This document shows, in pieces, positions 35,341-44,308 of a stretch of DNA of 64,000 nucleotides. Source of the DNA: Leptospira sp. WS58.C1 (GTDB lineage: Bacteria; Spirochaetota; Leptospiria; Leptospirales; Leptospiraceae); contig NZ_CP162137.1 of assembly GCF_040833995.1 (NCBI RefSeq), positions 2,898,001 to 2,962,000 on the forward strand, read 5' to 3'. The position numbers and the translations under genes were made by a program. Numbering within the stretch: position 1 is the stretch's first letter; each line of letters starts with the position of its first letter. The notes beneath the pieces are model-generated. The model searched no databases. It saw only the letters and a program-made list of their open reading frames with translations, and had not been told where the DNA came from.

Positions 35341-37044
35341 ATGGAAAATCTTCCTTATAGCGTCGCTCCCTTACCCAAAAACGAAGACGAAAGGGTACAT
35401 GCATTAAAACGTTATAGAATTCTGGATACTCTGCCCGAGGAAAAATACGACGGTATTATCAAGGCTGCCTCCCTAATTTGTGGAACACCTATCGCATTGG
35501 TTTCCCTCATCGATTCAGAAAGGCAATGGTTCAAGGCTAGAATGGGTCTAAATGTCAAAGAGACTCCTCGCCAAATTTCCTTTTGTCAATTTGCCGTTTA
35601 CGAAAATAAAGTTTTGGTTGTCGAAGACGCTTTAAACGATGATAGATTCCGGGAAAATCCCCTTGTTTTAAATGAACCGAATATTAGATTCTATGCCGGC
35701 GCTCCATTAAGAACCCCTGATGGTTACGTTCTGGGCACCTTATGTGTATTAGATACACAACCTAAAAAAATATCCGAGGTGGAAATACAAGCTTTAGAAG
35801 CGCTGGCAAATTCAGTGGTTTCTTTCATGGAGTTAGATGCCAAATCTCAGTCGCTGATCCAACTACAGGCTGTGGCATTAGAATTACAAAAAGCGAAAGA
35901 ACAATTCTTTATCAATATGAACCATGAACTCAGGACACCTGTACATGGTATCCTCGGAATGGTCGATCTACTACATCAAACTGAGGATCCGGAACTTCAT
36001 AAGGAATATTTAAATTCCTTAACGGAGAGTTCCGAACATCTGATCCGATTGATCAATGACGTAATTGATTTCAGCAAAGCCGAATCCGGTTCCTTACATT
36101 TTAGTTTTAAAGAATTCGACATGATCTCTCTTCTGGAAAGATATGCGGAAGAAGCCTCCGACAAGGCATTTAAGAAAGGATTGGCATTTAAAACGATCTT
36201 TCCCCCTGCAAGGGAAAGTATTGACGTAAAATCGGATTCCATACGGATCAGACAGATTCTTTCCAATTTAGTTTCCAACGCTTTGAAGTTCACGGAAAAA
36301 GGTGGGATTACCGTAGAATTGGAGTTAAGATCCGAAAGCGAGATCGATATTACAGTTTCTTTAAGTGTAAAAGATACCGGTATAGGCATTGAAACAAATA
36401 GGATGGCGGCCTTATTCGAAGCATTTTCTCAAACCGATATTTCCACTTCCCGAAAATACGGTGGCACAGGTTTAGGGCTTTCTTTGTGTAAAAGGATCTG
36501 TAAGGCATTGGATTGGAATATATTCGCGGAAAGTGAATTAGGGAGAGGTTCCAGATTCGTTTTAGAAATGACCCTTCCAAAAGCGGATCTTTCGGAAAAA
36601 ATTAAAATAGCAGAATCTAAAAATCGAAGTAATTTCGATTTTTCCGAACATAGGGAACTGAAAGTACTTGTCGCGGAAGACAATCCCGTAAACCAAAAGT
36701 TAATCCAAAAGATGCTGGAGAAGTTAGGATTACAATGTACGATTGTTTCCAACGGAATAGACGCCTTGGCTTATTGGGAGGAGAAAGATGTGGATCTTCT
36801 TCTTTTAGATATCCAAATGCCGGAATTGAGCGGATTAGAAACTGCAAGGATCCTAAAGAAGAAACCCGGCACCAAAAAGGTTCCTTGGATCATTGCAGTC
36901 ACTGCCCATGATAGCCCGGAAGACAGAAAAGCATGTGCAGAGGCCGGCATGGACGATTATTTAGGAAAACCTTTCCGTTTAGAGGACCTCGGAGAAAAGA
37001 TCCGAGAATTTTTGAAAAATTTTCCTTCCACTATTGCTTCCTAA
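35341..37044 (+). CDS. GAF-containing hybrid histidine kinase
   Basis: 567 residues from ATG 35341. Domains in order: GAF (~30-170, with GTPIALVSLIDSERQWFKAR), HisKA with phospho-His in FFINMNHELRTPVHGILGMV, HATPase (DTGIGIETNRMAALFEAFSQ, GTGLGLSLCKRIC), and a C-terminal receiver (VLVAEDNPVNQKLIQ, LLLLDIQMPELSG, then VTAHD and LGKPF). A soluble hybrid kinase with an intact receiver Asp. It would need a phosphotransferase for further output; none is nearby. Confidence 0.92.
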   Translation: MENLPYSVAPLPKNEDERVHALKRYRILDTLPEEKYDGIIKAASLICGTPIALVSLIDSERQWFKARMGLNVKETPRQISFCQFAVYENKVLVVEDALNDDRFRENPLVLNEPNIRFYAGAPLRTPDGYVLGTLCVLDTQPKKISEVEIQALEALANSVVSFMELDAKSQSLIQLQAVALELQKAKEQFFINMNHELRTPVHGILGMVDLLHQTEDPELHKEYLNSLTESSEHLIRLINDVIDFSKAESGSLHFSFKEFDMISLLERYAEEASDKAFKKGLAFKTIFPPARESIDVKSDSIRIRQILSNLVSNALKFTEKGGITVELELRSESEIDITVSLSVKDTGIGIETNRMAALFEAFSQTDISTSRKYGGTGLGLSLCKRICKALDWNIFAESELGRGSRFVLEMTLPKADLSEKIKIAESKNRSNFDFSEHRELKVLVAEDNPVNQKLIQKMLEKLGLQCTIVSNGIDALAYWEEKDVDLLLLDIQMPELSGLETARILKKKPGTKKVPWIIAVTAHDSPEDRKACAEAGMDDYLGKPFRLEDLGEKIREFLKNFPSTIAS

Positions 37045-37102
37045 AGTCTTATTCAGTCCTCAAACTTAGGGGATCGATATGCAGCCCATTTCGGATGGAC
37101 TG

Positions 37103-37693
37103 TTATATTAAAAAATTCGAAAGCATCTTCCTTCCTCCTTCCGTAGCGAATGACTCAGGATGGAATTGTACACCCTCCATTCTTTTTTTTAGATTCCGTA
37201 TACCCATCAGTTCGTTATCTGCATAGGCGGTCCTTTCCCATTCTTTTCCCAGAGAGTTCTCATCCACGACTAAAGAATGATACCTCATCACTTTGAGATT
37301 CGTAGGAAGATCCCGATAAACTCCTTTACCGTCCGTTTTGATCTCGGAAATCTTTCCATGCAAAGGATATTCCGCTTTTATAATATTTGCTCCAGCAAAA
37401 TAAGCCATCCCTTGCATTCCGAGACAAACTCCTAAGATAGGAATTTCTCCTCCTAATTGTTTTAAGATCTCCATGGAACAGCCGAAATATTCAGGTTCTT
37501 CCGGAGTTCCGGGTCCTGGAGAAAGTAGAATTCTATCGTACCTTTCCTTTAAAACTTTAGAAACATCCGTTTCATTTTGACGGATCACATCCAATCTAAA
37601 TCTGTATGGGAACTCTTCTTCTAAAATTTCTCCGACGAGTTGAAATAAATTATAGGAAAATGAATCGTGATGGTCCACTATCAAAACTTTCAT
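37103..37693 (-). CDS. trpG: Anthranilate synthase component II (glutamine amidotransferase)
   Basis: A 196-residue class I glutaminase that supplies ammonia for chorismate amination. LLSPGPGTPEEP, the nucleophile Cys in ILGVCLGMQGMAYF, and the His/Glu pair in GVQFHPESFAT are all present. Its start overlaps the end of the component I gene by 4 bp, so the two are coupled. The same subunit type serves PabA, and some bacteria share one protein between both pathways. Confidence 0.88.
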   Translation of the reverse strand: MKVLIVDHHDSFSYNLFQLVGEILEEEFPYRFRLDVIRQNETDVSKVLKERYDRILLSPGPGTPEEPEYFGCSMEILKQLGGEIPILGVCLGMQGMAYFAGANIIKAEYPLHGKISEIKTDGKGVYRDLPTNLKVMRYHSLVVDENSLGKEWERTAYADNELMGIRNLKKRMEGVQFHPESFATEGGRKMLSNFLI

Positions 37694-39108
37694 TGGATTG
37701 CCTCTATCGCTTTCAAAACAGCTCCTAATTTATGACCGATCTCTTCGTATTCCGCGTCCGGATCCGAATCCATTACGATCCCACCTGAGGCTCGGACAAC
37801 TGCCTCTTCTTCCTTTCTGAAATAACTTCGGATCGGAATACAAAAGGAACAATTTCCATCGAAACCGAACTTTCCTACGGCCCCTCCATAAGGACCTCTC
37901 GGATCGTTTTCTATCCTATGGATGATCTTCATGGATTCTATCTTTGGAGCACCGCTTAACGTTCCGGTAGGGAAAGAAGAAGCCAATCCGGAAAACATAT
38001 CCTGACCGACTCTTAGAATTCCTGAAACTTCCGTAGAGAGGTGCTGCACATGGCTAAACCTTTTGAGAGCGAAGGAATCTCTCACTTTTACGGTTCCGAA
38101 TTTGGAAACTCTTCCCAGGTCATTTCGATGCAGATCCACTAACATATTATGTTCTGCGATCTCTTTCGGATCGGAAAGAAGTTGTAACGCAAACTTTCGG
38201 TCTTCTTCTTCGTCAGCTCCCCTTCGAATGGTTCCGGCCAAGGGAAAACTTTCCGCAAGTCCATCTTTTAAACGAAATAAAAGTTCGGGACTCGCTCCCA
38301 GATGAACTTCCCCCGGAAAACTCATAAAAAACATAAAAGGGGAAGGATTAATTTTTCGCACCGATTTGTATAATTCGAAATCACCTCTTCTTCCGGATAC
38401 GGCAGTCTCGCCATCTCCTACCAAAAATGTTTTTCGAAAGCCCACTTGGCATTGGAAGGTATTTCCTTTTCGGATCTCTTCTAAAACTTCATCCACCATC
38501 ATTCTGTGTTCCGCCTTTGTTTTAGAAAAACCTAAATCGACTGATTGGAATTTTCCTTTTTCGGGGTTTTTCTTTTTAAAAATCTCTTCGAACAAAGAGT
38601 ATCGATCCGTTCCGTAATGAAAATATTTGGATTCTCCCGTCCTTCTATCCAAGAGGATCCCGTCTTCCATCCAAACAAAACAAAACTTAGGAAATTTGGG
38701 ATGTTCTTTGAGAAGGAGACTTGGCTCCATATCGTTAGCAGCCTCATAGGAAAGATAACCGTAGAGACCTCCCCCGCCCGCTTCCGTACATTCTAAGAAA
38801 GATTTTCGGGGAGGAAAAATTTCGGAAAACAACCGGTATGGATTTCCTTTACCGATCTCTTCTCCGTTACATTCCAATCGGTCTCCCTTTGCTTTGAAGA
38901 TCCTCTTAGGAAAGCCCGAAATAAAACTGTATCTGGAATTATCCGATTCCGGTCCCAAACTTTCGAATAAGAGTGCAACCTCGGTTTCCTCCATTAGTTT
39001 TCGGAAATATTCCATGACACCTTGTTCCTTTAAGGGGAATGGCCGGAGAATAGGTCTTGGAAAAAGTGAACTTGCTTCTTTTCTGATATTTTGTATTTCT
39101 ATGGACAT
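37690..39108 (-). CDS. trpE: Anthranilate synthase component I
   Basis: A 472-residue chorismate-utilising enzyme. The N-terminal region has the TrpE-like VALLFESLGPESDNSRYSFI. The catalytic core includes FPLAGTIRRGADEEED, HNMLVDLHRNDLGRVSKFG, FSSFPTGTLSGAPK-like SSFPTGTLSGAPKIESM, and ASGGIVMDSDPDAEYEE. The Ala in PLAGT favours anthranilate synthase over aminodeoxychorismate synthase (which has Lys there). An AAGGAG ribosome site precedes the start. It is 210 bp downstream of ilvB, past a terminator. Confidence 0.85.
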   Translation of the reverse strand: MSIEIQNIRKEASSLFPRPILRPFPLKEQGVMEYFRKLMEETEVALLFESLGPESDNSRYSFISGFPKRIFKAKGDRLECNGEEIGKGNPYRLFSEIFPPRKSFLECTEAGGGGLYGYLSYEAANDMEPSLLLKEHPKFPKFCFVWMEDGILLDRRTGESKYFHYGTDRYSLFEEIFKKKNPEKGKFQSVDLGFSKTKAEHRMMVDEVLEEIRKGNTFQCQVGFRKTFLVGDGETAVSGRRGDFELYKSVRKINPSPFMFFMSFPGEVHLGASPELLFRLKDGLAESFPLAGTIRRGADEEEDRKFALQLLSDPKEIAEHNMLVDLHRNDLGRVSKFGTVKVRDSFALKRFSHVQHLSTEVSGILRVGQDMFSGLASSFPTGTLSGAPKIESMKIIHRIENDPRGPYGGAVGKFGFDGNCSFCIPIRSYFRKEEEAVVRASGGIVMDSDPDAEYEEIGHKLGAVLKAIEAIQ

Positions 39109-39139
39109 AGTCGTCTCCTTAATATTAGGCCCGAAAGGC

Positions 39140-39198
39140 CTTGCAACACATTAGAAAAAAGGAATATTAAAGTACGATTTGGCCCGGGCGGGGCCACC
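39140..39198 (-). promoter_or_regulatory. Two GGCC hairpins in the trpE leader
   Basis: Upstream of trpE on the minus strand are GGCCCCGCCCGGGCC (39183-39197 region) and AGGCC-TTTCG-GGCCT close to the start codon. The arms of both contain GGCC and could also pair with each other. No Trp-rich leader ORF is present; the only short frame, MCCKAFRA, has no ribosome site. A regulatory role is possible but not shown. Confidence 0.3.
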
Positions 39199-39251
39199 AA
39201 GAGATACTAAAAGTAAAGATAGACGGAACGGACGAAAATAAAGGATCTCCT

Positions 39252-39283
39252 GATTTCTCGACCGAAATTTCGACCGAGAAATC
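39252..39283. promoter_or_regulatory. 32-bp palindrome between ilvB and trpE
   Basis: GATTTCTCG at 39252 and CGAGAAATC at 39275-39283 enclose an inner CGAAATTTCG palindrome, so almost the whole 32 bp is symmetric. There is no T run on either side, which argues against a terminator. It may be an operator for the trp promoter. Confidence 0.45.
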
Positions 39284-39292
39284 ATTTTGTAA

Positions 39293-39313
39293 ATAAAACC
39301 GTATGTAAACGGA
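39293..39313 (-). terminator. Probable terminator after ilvB
   Basis: On the minus strand CCGT-TTACAT-ACGG is followed by TTTTATTT, starting about 10 bp past the ilvB stop. The stem is short, so read-through to trpE is possible. Confidence 0.5.
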
Positions 39314-39318
39314 GTTTT

Positions 39319-41046
39319 TCAACCTAAGAGCATCTCCAGATTACTTTTTCCGGGAGGAACCATTGGAAGAACTTGAAGGTCCTGATCGATCGGGACAACG
39401 ATCAGCCCGGGACCTTTCTCTTTCAGGAAATCCTCCAGGTCTTCTAAACTTTTTCCGGCCTCTCCCAGATCCAAACTAGGGATTCCGAAAGCGTTTGCGA
39501 TTTTGGAAAACTTGGAATGGGGAGGATAGGAACTCCCGTTATACCTGCTACCGTAAAACAAATTCTGCTGTTGACGAACGAGTCCCAAATTACGATTATC
39601 GAATATTATAATTTTAATATTCGATTTCAACTCGCTCAGAGTATCCAATTCCTGGATATTCATCAGGATAGAGCCGTCTCCTGAAAAACAAACGATCATA
39701 GAATTGGGATCCGCAAGAGAAGCCCCGATTGCCGCAGGCAGACCAAAACCCATAGTGCCTAGTCCGCCGGAAGTTAAAAAGGTTCCGCTTTTACGGAAAG
39801 GATAATATTGGGCTACCCACATTTGGTGTTGTCCAACATCCGTGCTGACCCTTGCATTCGGACCTAAGGATCTTGAAACGGACAAAATAATATCCCGAGG
39901 AGAAAAACCTTTCGAATTAGGAATCGAATTTAAAGGATACAATTCCTTATAAGAACGGATTTGCTCTCTCCATTCTTCTCTTTTATGCGTGGGGAAATCT
40001 CCCATATTCTCCAAAAAATATTTTAGGTCGGAACAGAATCCGAAATCCGGCTTTCTTAACTTTCCGATTTCCTTATAATCGATGTCCACATGGATCACTT
40101 TTGCGTTCGGACAGAATGTTTCCAACTTTCCTGTGGCTCGATCGTCAAAACGAACCCCGAACGCCAAAAGAAGATCCGACTCCGATAATAATCGATTCGT
40201 ATAAGGAGCGCCATGCATACCAAGCATTCCCAAAGACAATTCATGAGTTTGAGGAAAGGAGTCCAAACCCATCAAAGTGCAAACTACAGGAATATCCTGG
40301 GTCTTAGCCAATTTCGAGATCAGATCTTCTGCGCCGGAGCTCTTGACTCCCCCGCCGATATATAAAACAGGTTTTTTAGAATTTTCTAATAGAGAATAAA
40401 ACCTGAGTATGTCCGCTTCCGAGATAAAGATATTAGGAGGATTTGTTTCTTCCTGAGAACTCCAAATAGATTCTATCTGGGACATAGAAAGCGAAATAGG
40501 AGAAGCTTGTACATCCTTGGGTACATCTATCCAAACAGGACCAGGCCTGGGACCTTCCGCAATTTGGAAAGCTTCCGGCAGTATACGAATGAGTTCCGAT
40601 ACGGAACGAACTAAATAAGTCTTTTTAGTAATTGGTACCGATAATCCATAAGTATCGATCTCTTGAAAAGCGTCCGTTCCAATGAGAGATAAAGGCACCT
40701 GGCCCGTAATTGCGACTAACGGTATTGAATCCGATTTCGCATCCGCAATCGCCGTAATCAGATTTGTAACTCCCGGGCCGGAGGAAGCCAGACATACTGC
40801 GGGTTTTTTAGTGATCCTGGCTTCTCCCTGAGCCATAAATCCTCCACCCTGTTCATGCCTGGCAAGGATATGACGTATTCCGCTATTATGAAGCGCATCG
40901 TATAACGGTAGATTGGCGCCTCCAGGGATCCCATATACGTTATGGATCCTTCTTCTTTTTAAATAGGTAACGATCAGTTCCGCTCCATTCTGCGGGATCT
41001 TATCTTCTCTAAGCCAGGCCTTGTTTTTTTCAGTAATCGTTTCCAT
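39319..41046 (-). CDS. ilvB: Acetolactate synthase large subunit
   Basis: A 575-residue ThDP enzyme that makes acetolactate or acetohydroxybutyrate for Val, Leu and Ile. The catalytic Glu is in ILARHEQGGGFMAQGEARI, FAD-domain motifs are in LLAFGVRFDDRATGKLETF, and the ThDP motif is CFSGDGSILMNIQELDTL with the following NNxNLG region (FDNRNLGLVRQQQ). No small subunit (ilvN/ilvH) is adjacent. GAGG lies 8 bp before ATG 41046. Transcription enters through the leader and attenuator at 41069-41230. Confidence 0.93.
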   Translation of the reverse strand: METITEKNKAWLREDKIPQNGAELIVTYLKRRRIHNVYGIPGGANLPLYDALHNSGIRHILARHEQGGGFMAQGEARITKKPAVCLASSGPGVTNLITAIADAKSDSIPLVAITGQVPLSLIGTDAFQEIDTYGLSVPITKKTYLVRSVSELIRILPEAFQIAEGPRPGPVWIDVPKDVQASPISLSMSQIESIWSSQEETNPPNIFISEADILRFYSLLENSKKPVLYIGGGVKSSGAEDLISKLAKTQDIPVVCTLMGLDSFPQTHELSLGMLGMHGAPYTNRLLSESDLLLAFGVRFDDRATGKLETFCPNAKVIHVDIDYKEIGKLRKPDFGFCSDLKYFLENMGDFPTHKREEWREQIRSYKELYPLNSIPNSKGFSPRDIILSVSRSLGPNARVSTDVGQHQMWVAQYYPFRKSGTFLTSGGLGTMGFGLPAAIGASLADPNSMIVCFSGDGSILMNIQELDTLSELKSNIKIIIFDNRNLGLVRQQQNLFYGSRYNGSSYPPHSKFSKIANAFGIPSLDLGEAGKSLEDLEDFLKEKGPGLIVVPIDQDLQVLPMVPPGKSNLEMLLG

Positions 41047-41068
41047 TTTTGCCTCACAATGTAGAAAT

Positions 41069-41108
41069 AAAAAAAGCCCCCCTCGGCTTTACGCCGAGAG
41101 GGGCTTTT
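41069..41108 (-). terminator. ilvB attenuator (terminator and antiterminator)
   Basis: On the minus strand AAAAGCCCCTCTCGGC and GCCGAGGGGGGCTTTT form a long GC-rich stem around a GTAAA loop, then a T-run. CTTTACGCC in the leader ORF (plus-strand 41139-41147) is exactly complementary to GGCGTAAAG, which spans the end of the left arm and loop (plus-strand 41087-41095). That pairing would block the terminator. It lies 23 bp upstream of ilvB. Confidence 0.85.
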
Positions 41109-41134
41109 CGAGGATTGCTGCCTACAAAAGAACC

Positions 41135-41230
41135 TTAGGGCGTAAAGGATAACCAGGGTAGCGTGACCACTACCACCATCCAGAGGACGACCCAAAGGGT
41201 TTGGTTAGACTGTAGACCTAATGTATTCAT
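41135..41230 (-). CDS. Val/Leu/Trp-rich leader peptide of ilvB
   Basis: A 31-codon ORF starting MNTLGLQSNQTLWVVL and continuing WMVVVVTLPWLSFTP. It has six Val, six Leu and three Trp codons, with four Val in a row and no Ile. The stop is 27 bp from the terminator hairpin. The last codons contain the CTTTACGCC strand that can pair with the terminator, so a ribosome that reaches the stop would mask it, whereas one stalled on the Val run would leave it free. The layout is that of the ilvB leader of enterobacteria, with no sequence similarity expected. Confidence 0.85.
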   Translation of the reverse strand: MNTLGLQSNQTLWVVLWMVVVVTLPWLSFTP

Positions 41231-41395
41231 TTTGTAGAAAATGACGGATAAACCGCTGAAGATATTCACGATTTACTCATAAAAATTTGCAAGAACTTTT
41301 TAATATCTCACCTTAGTCCGAAAAGGAAGTCCAAAAAAGGATTTTCGTTGCTCTAATCGGCTTTCGACATATCATCCCATCTCAAGGAAATAAAA

Positions 41396-41911
41396 ATGGC
41401 AAGCGTCACTCTTAAAGGTAACCCAGTTCAACTCGAAGGAAAATTAGTAGAAGTAGGAGCAAAGGCTCCCGATTTTAACGGAACGGCAAAAGACCTAAGC
41501 TCCAAGTCTCTCAAAGATTATAACGGAAAAGTGAAAATCTTAGTTTCAGTCCCAAGTTTAGATACATCCGTATGCGCCATGGAAACCAAAAAGTTCCATG
41601 AAAGAGCGACTAAGCTGGATGGGATCGTAACCTTGGTTGTCTCAGGTGATCTACCCTTTGCAATGAATCGTTTTTGCACTATGGAAGGGTTGGATTCTCC
41701 GAATCTAGTCACACTTTCTCAATTCAGGGATTTTTCTTTTTCTAAAGCGTACGGAACTCATATTGCGGATGGAGGTTTAAAAGGACTTTCTGCAAGAGCC
41801 GTATTCGTTGTGGATAAGGACGATACTATCCAATATGTGGAGTTAGTTCCGGAAATCGCAAGCGAGCCGAATTATGAAGCTGCAATCGGAGCGGCAAAAA
41901 AATTAGTTTAA
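41396..41911 (+). CDS. tpx: Thiol peroxidase
   Basis: A 171-residue Tpx-type peroxiredoxin. The peroxidatic Cys is in [15 protein letters not shown] and the resolving Cys in [11 protein letters not shown], the normal atypical 2-Cys spacing. It reduces H2O2 and organic peroxides with thioredoxin. An AAGGAAAT site precedes the ATG. Single gene; the promoter region is shared with the divergent ilvB leader. Confidence 0.95.
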   Translation: MASVTLKGNPVQLEGKLVEVGAKAPDFNGTAKDLSSKSLKDYNGKVKILVSVPSLDTSVCAMETKKFHERATKLDGIVTLVVSGDLPFAMNRFCTMEGLDSPNLVTLSQFRDFSFSKAYGTHIADGGLKGLSARAVFVVDKDDTIQYVELVPEIASEPNYEAAIGAAKKLV

Positions 41912-41941
41912 TCAAAACATTCTATTTAAAAAGAATGTTTT

Positions 41942-42598
41942 ATGCGGAAGCGGAAAGGTTTTGGTAGAAGGTTGCAAACAATCTCAAACCTGACCTTGCT
42001 TCTGCTTTTAATATCCCTCTTCAATAACTGCGACAAAGAACCTTCTTCTAATACGGAAGAACTAGTCTCTTATCTTTCAAAACCCTCTTTGGCAATGTAT
42101 GGGGACAGTATCGTGGCCTCCTGGCCAGTACAAGAACAACTCTCGGATTTTAATACGGTCAAGTTCGCTTTTCCCGGGATAGACACCGCAGAAATCCATT
42201 CTTCCGTGGAGAACGATAAGAATCGTTACAACGCTTGTCTCTATGAAGGAGGGATCAACGATTTTTTAGGAAATTATTCTCCCACCCAAAGCCAGGTAGA
42301 TGCGACCATAGATAGACAGATCCAAAGTATACAAATCCTTGTAACAAGATGTGAACATGTAGTTGCATTAAATCTTTGGAATGTAGAATTTCCATGGCCT
42401 ACACTCGCGGTCGCAATGATCAATGCAGGGATGAAAGAAAGAATTAATTTTGTCCCAAGAATAGACACGGAACTATTGATCCAAAACGATATGCTGAGCG
42501 ATGGAAATCATCCCAATAAAAACGGATATTATGTTCTCTCCAAAGCCGTAAGAGAGCAGTTAAAACCCTTCTTTCCAATCCTTTATCTAAACGAATAA
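41942..42598 (+). CDS. SGNH/GDSL hydrolase, putative lipoprotein
   Basis: A 218-residue protein with a hydrophobic N-terminal helix (LTLLLLLISLFNNCDKEPSS) ending in a lipobox-like NNC. Block I GDS is in LAMYGDSIVASW, block III in LYEGGINDFL, and the Asp/His pair in SDGNHPNKNGY. These give a complete Ser-His-Asp set for an esterase or acyl-hydrolase. It starts 30 bp after tpx and is followed 10 bp later by an outer-membrane protein gene, so may be in one transcript. Confidence 0.75.
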   Translation: MRKRKGFGRRLQTISNLTLLLLLISLFNNCDKEPSSNTEELVSYLSKPSLAMYGDSIVASWPVQEQLSDFNTVKFAFPGIDTAEIHSSVENDKNRYNACLYEGGINDFLGNYSPTQSQVDATIDRQIQSIQILVTRCEHVVALNLWNVEFPWPTLAVAMINAGMKERINFVPRIDTELLIQNDMLSDGNHPNKNGYYVLSKAVREQLKPFFPILYLNE

Positions 42599-42608
42599 AG
42601 CCATAATA

Positions 42609-43415
42609 ATGAGAATAAAAAGCCTTAAAGTCTGGATTTTCATATATTCCGTTTTTATAATTCCAGTTTTATCCGCTCCAGGAAATGAAGAAAGACCGGT
42701 GCATCCAAACCTCAACCAGGAATTGGCAGTATATAATAAAATTTACGTATCCGGAACAGCCACAGACAGAACCCCCCGACAAGAAGATGGATACGAAAGA
42801 GATCGAAAACTCTCCGCCGCAGGAGAAATAAAATTTACGGATTCATTTTCAGTTACTGCAAGTTACGGATACGTTGATCATTATGCCACAACTAGAAAGA
42901 TCTGGAGCGGTTGGGATCGTTGGGCGGTAGGCGTAAAATATTATGTAAAAACGGATCTTGCATCCTTCGGGGGCGGGGTCCAATTTTTCGGGCCTTCCGT
43001 TTCTCAACCAAAGGAAGCGGATATCAACCCGGATCTATTCTTGATCCGGGCGTATTTCGGAGCCTTAAAAAGATTCGGCGCATTCTCCATCCAAACGACC
43101 GCGAACTTCGAATCCGAAACCAATTCCTCCGGAAAAGAAACCGCGGAAGAGAATTTTAAAAGATTCTTATATTCAGGGCTCACTCTTTCTTATAGTCTAA
43201 CGTCCAAGACGAATCTACTTTTAGAATTTAGTCATAGGACTACCGTCTCGAATACGATTACGCCGTACTCGGATTATTTTGTGGTCGCACCGGGAGTCCA
43301 ATATCCAATAAACCAAAACGGATATCTAACTTTTTCCTTGCTATGGCAAACAAGGACAGATTCGAATATAGACCGCGGATTTAAAATTGGATATTTGCAC
43401 TTTTTCGGGGATTAG
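42609..43415 (+). CDS. Putative outer-membrane beta-barrel protein
   Basis: A 268-residue protein with a signal peptide (VWIFIYSVFIIPVLSA). The mature part is made of alternating amphipathic strands rich in Tyr, Phe and Ser (SFSVTASYGYVDHYATTRK, FLYSGLTLSYSLTSKTNLLL) and ends GYLHFFGD, with an aromatic residue close to the C-terminus as in barrel assembly signals. No family assigned. It might be a porin-like or structural barrel of about 12 strands. Confidence 0.7.
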   Translation: MRIKSLKVWIFIYSVFIIPVLSAPGNEERPVHPNLNQELAVYNKIYVSGTATDRTPRQEDGYERDRKLSAAGEIKFTDSFSVTASYGYVDHYATTRKIWSGWDRWAVGVKYYVKTDLASFGGGVQFFGPSVSQPKEADINPDLFLIRAYFGALKRFGAFSIQTTANFESETNSSGKETAEENFKRFLYSGLTLSYSLTSKTNLLLEFSHRTTVSNTITPYSDYFVVAPGVQYPINQNGYLTFSLLWQTRTDSNIDRGFKIGYLHFFGD

Positions 43416-43579
43416 CTCCTAATCCGTAGTAAGAAATCGTTTAGACGATTTTCGTTCTTTCAATCTTTAAAAAATAAATCCCTCATATAAAAATTTTCCG
43501 ATATTTTTCGGGACCCGATTTTTCCGACCAAGTTCTTATCCTCAAAATATACCAGAGGCAAATAACGTAAGAATAAAGT

Positions 43580-44299
43580 ATGTTAGTTGAAATATTTATT
43601 ATAGCTGGGATATGCCTAGCAATCGAACGAATCATCCCCGGCTGGAAATTGCCTTATGTAAAAACTTGGCCGATCCGAGTCGTCTTAGTAAATTTTATCC
43701 AATTAGTGATAGTGGTATTAGCCGGTTTCACTTGGGAAAAATGGTTTTATGGAAATTCAATATTTCATATATCAAAATTTCTGAATCCAGCAATGGGTGG
43801 ACTCTTTGCTTATTTTATCGCCACTTTCATTTTTTATTGGTGGCATAGATGGAGACACACGTTTGATTTTCTTTGGAGAGGATTTCACCAAATCCATCAT
43901 AGTCCTCAAAGACTCGAAGTAATCACTTCCTTCTACAAACATCCGGGAGAAATGATTCTTAATTCTATCATAGGAAGTATCTTAATTTACGTGATTTTAG
44001 GATTAAGCTATGAAGCGGGAGCAGTTTATACTTTCTGCACCGCCATTGGAGAATTCTTTTATCATACAAATATCAAAACTCCACGCTGGATCGGATATTT
44101 TTTCCAAAGACCGGAGATGCACAGAATACATCACCAATACGGAAGACATAAAAACAATTACGGAGATATAGTTTGGTGGGATATGCTTTTCGGGACCTAC
44201 GAAAATCCTAAAACTTTCGATTATACCTGCGGTTTTGATCCGGAAAAAGAAGAAAGATTGCTGGACATGCTTCTATATCGGGACGTACATAAAGAGTAG
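43580..44299 (+). CDS. Sterol desaturase/fatty acid hydroxylase family protein
   Basis: A 239-residue membrane di-iron enzyme. The three His boxes are visible: HRWRH, HQIHH and the C-terminal HRIHH, plus additional His around FFYHTNIK. Four hydrophobic helices surround them. The family hydroxylates or desaturates lipids, sterol precursors or carotenoids; the leptospiral substrate is unknown. The next gene (DUF3995) starts 9 bp later. Confidence 0.88.
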   Translation: MLVEIFIIAGICLAIERIIPGWKLPYVKTWPIRVVLVNFIQLVIVVLAGFTWEKWFYGNSIFHISKFLNPAMGGLFAYFIATFIFYWWHRWRHTFDFLWRGFHQIHHSPQRLEVITSFYKHPGEMILNSIIGSILIYVILGLSYEAGAVYTFCTAIGEFFYHTNIKTPRWIGYFFQRPEMHRIHHQYGRHKNNYGDIVWWDMLFGTYENPKTFDYTCGFDPEKEERLLDMLLYRDVHKE

Positions 44300-44308
44300 A
44301 GGTTCCAA

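Noticed and set aside
39130..39156. Short frame MCCKAFRA before trpE as a Trp leader
   Set aside because: It has no Trp codon, no ribosome site, and is formed by a hairpin sequence.
40974..41195. 73-codon frame across the ilvB leader
   Set aside because: It crosses the terminator hairpin in a different frame from the Val-rich leader and from ilvB, and has no ribosome site.
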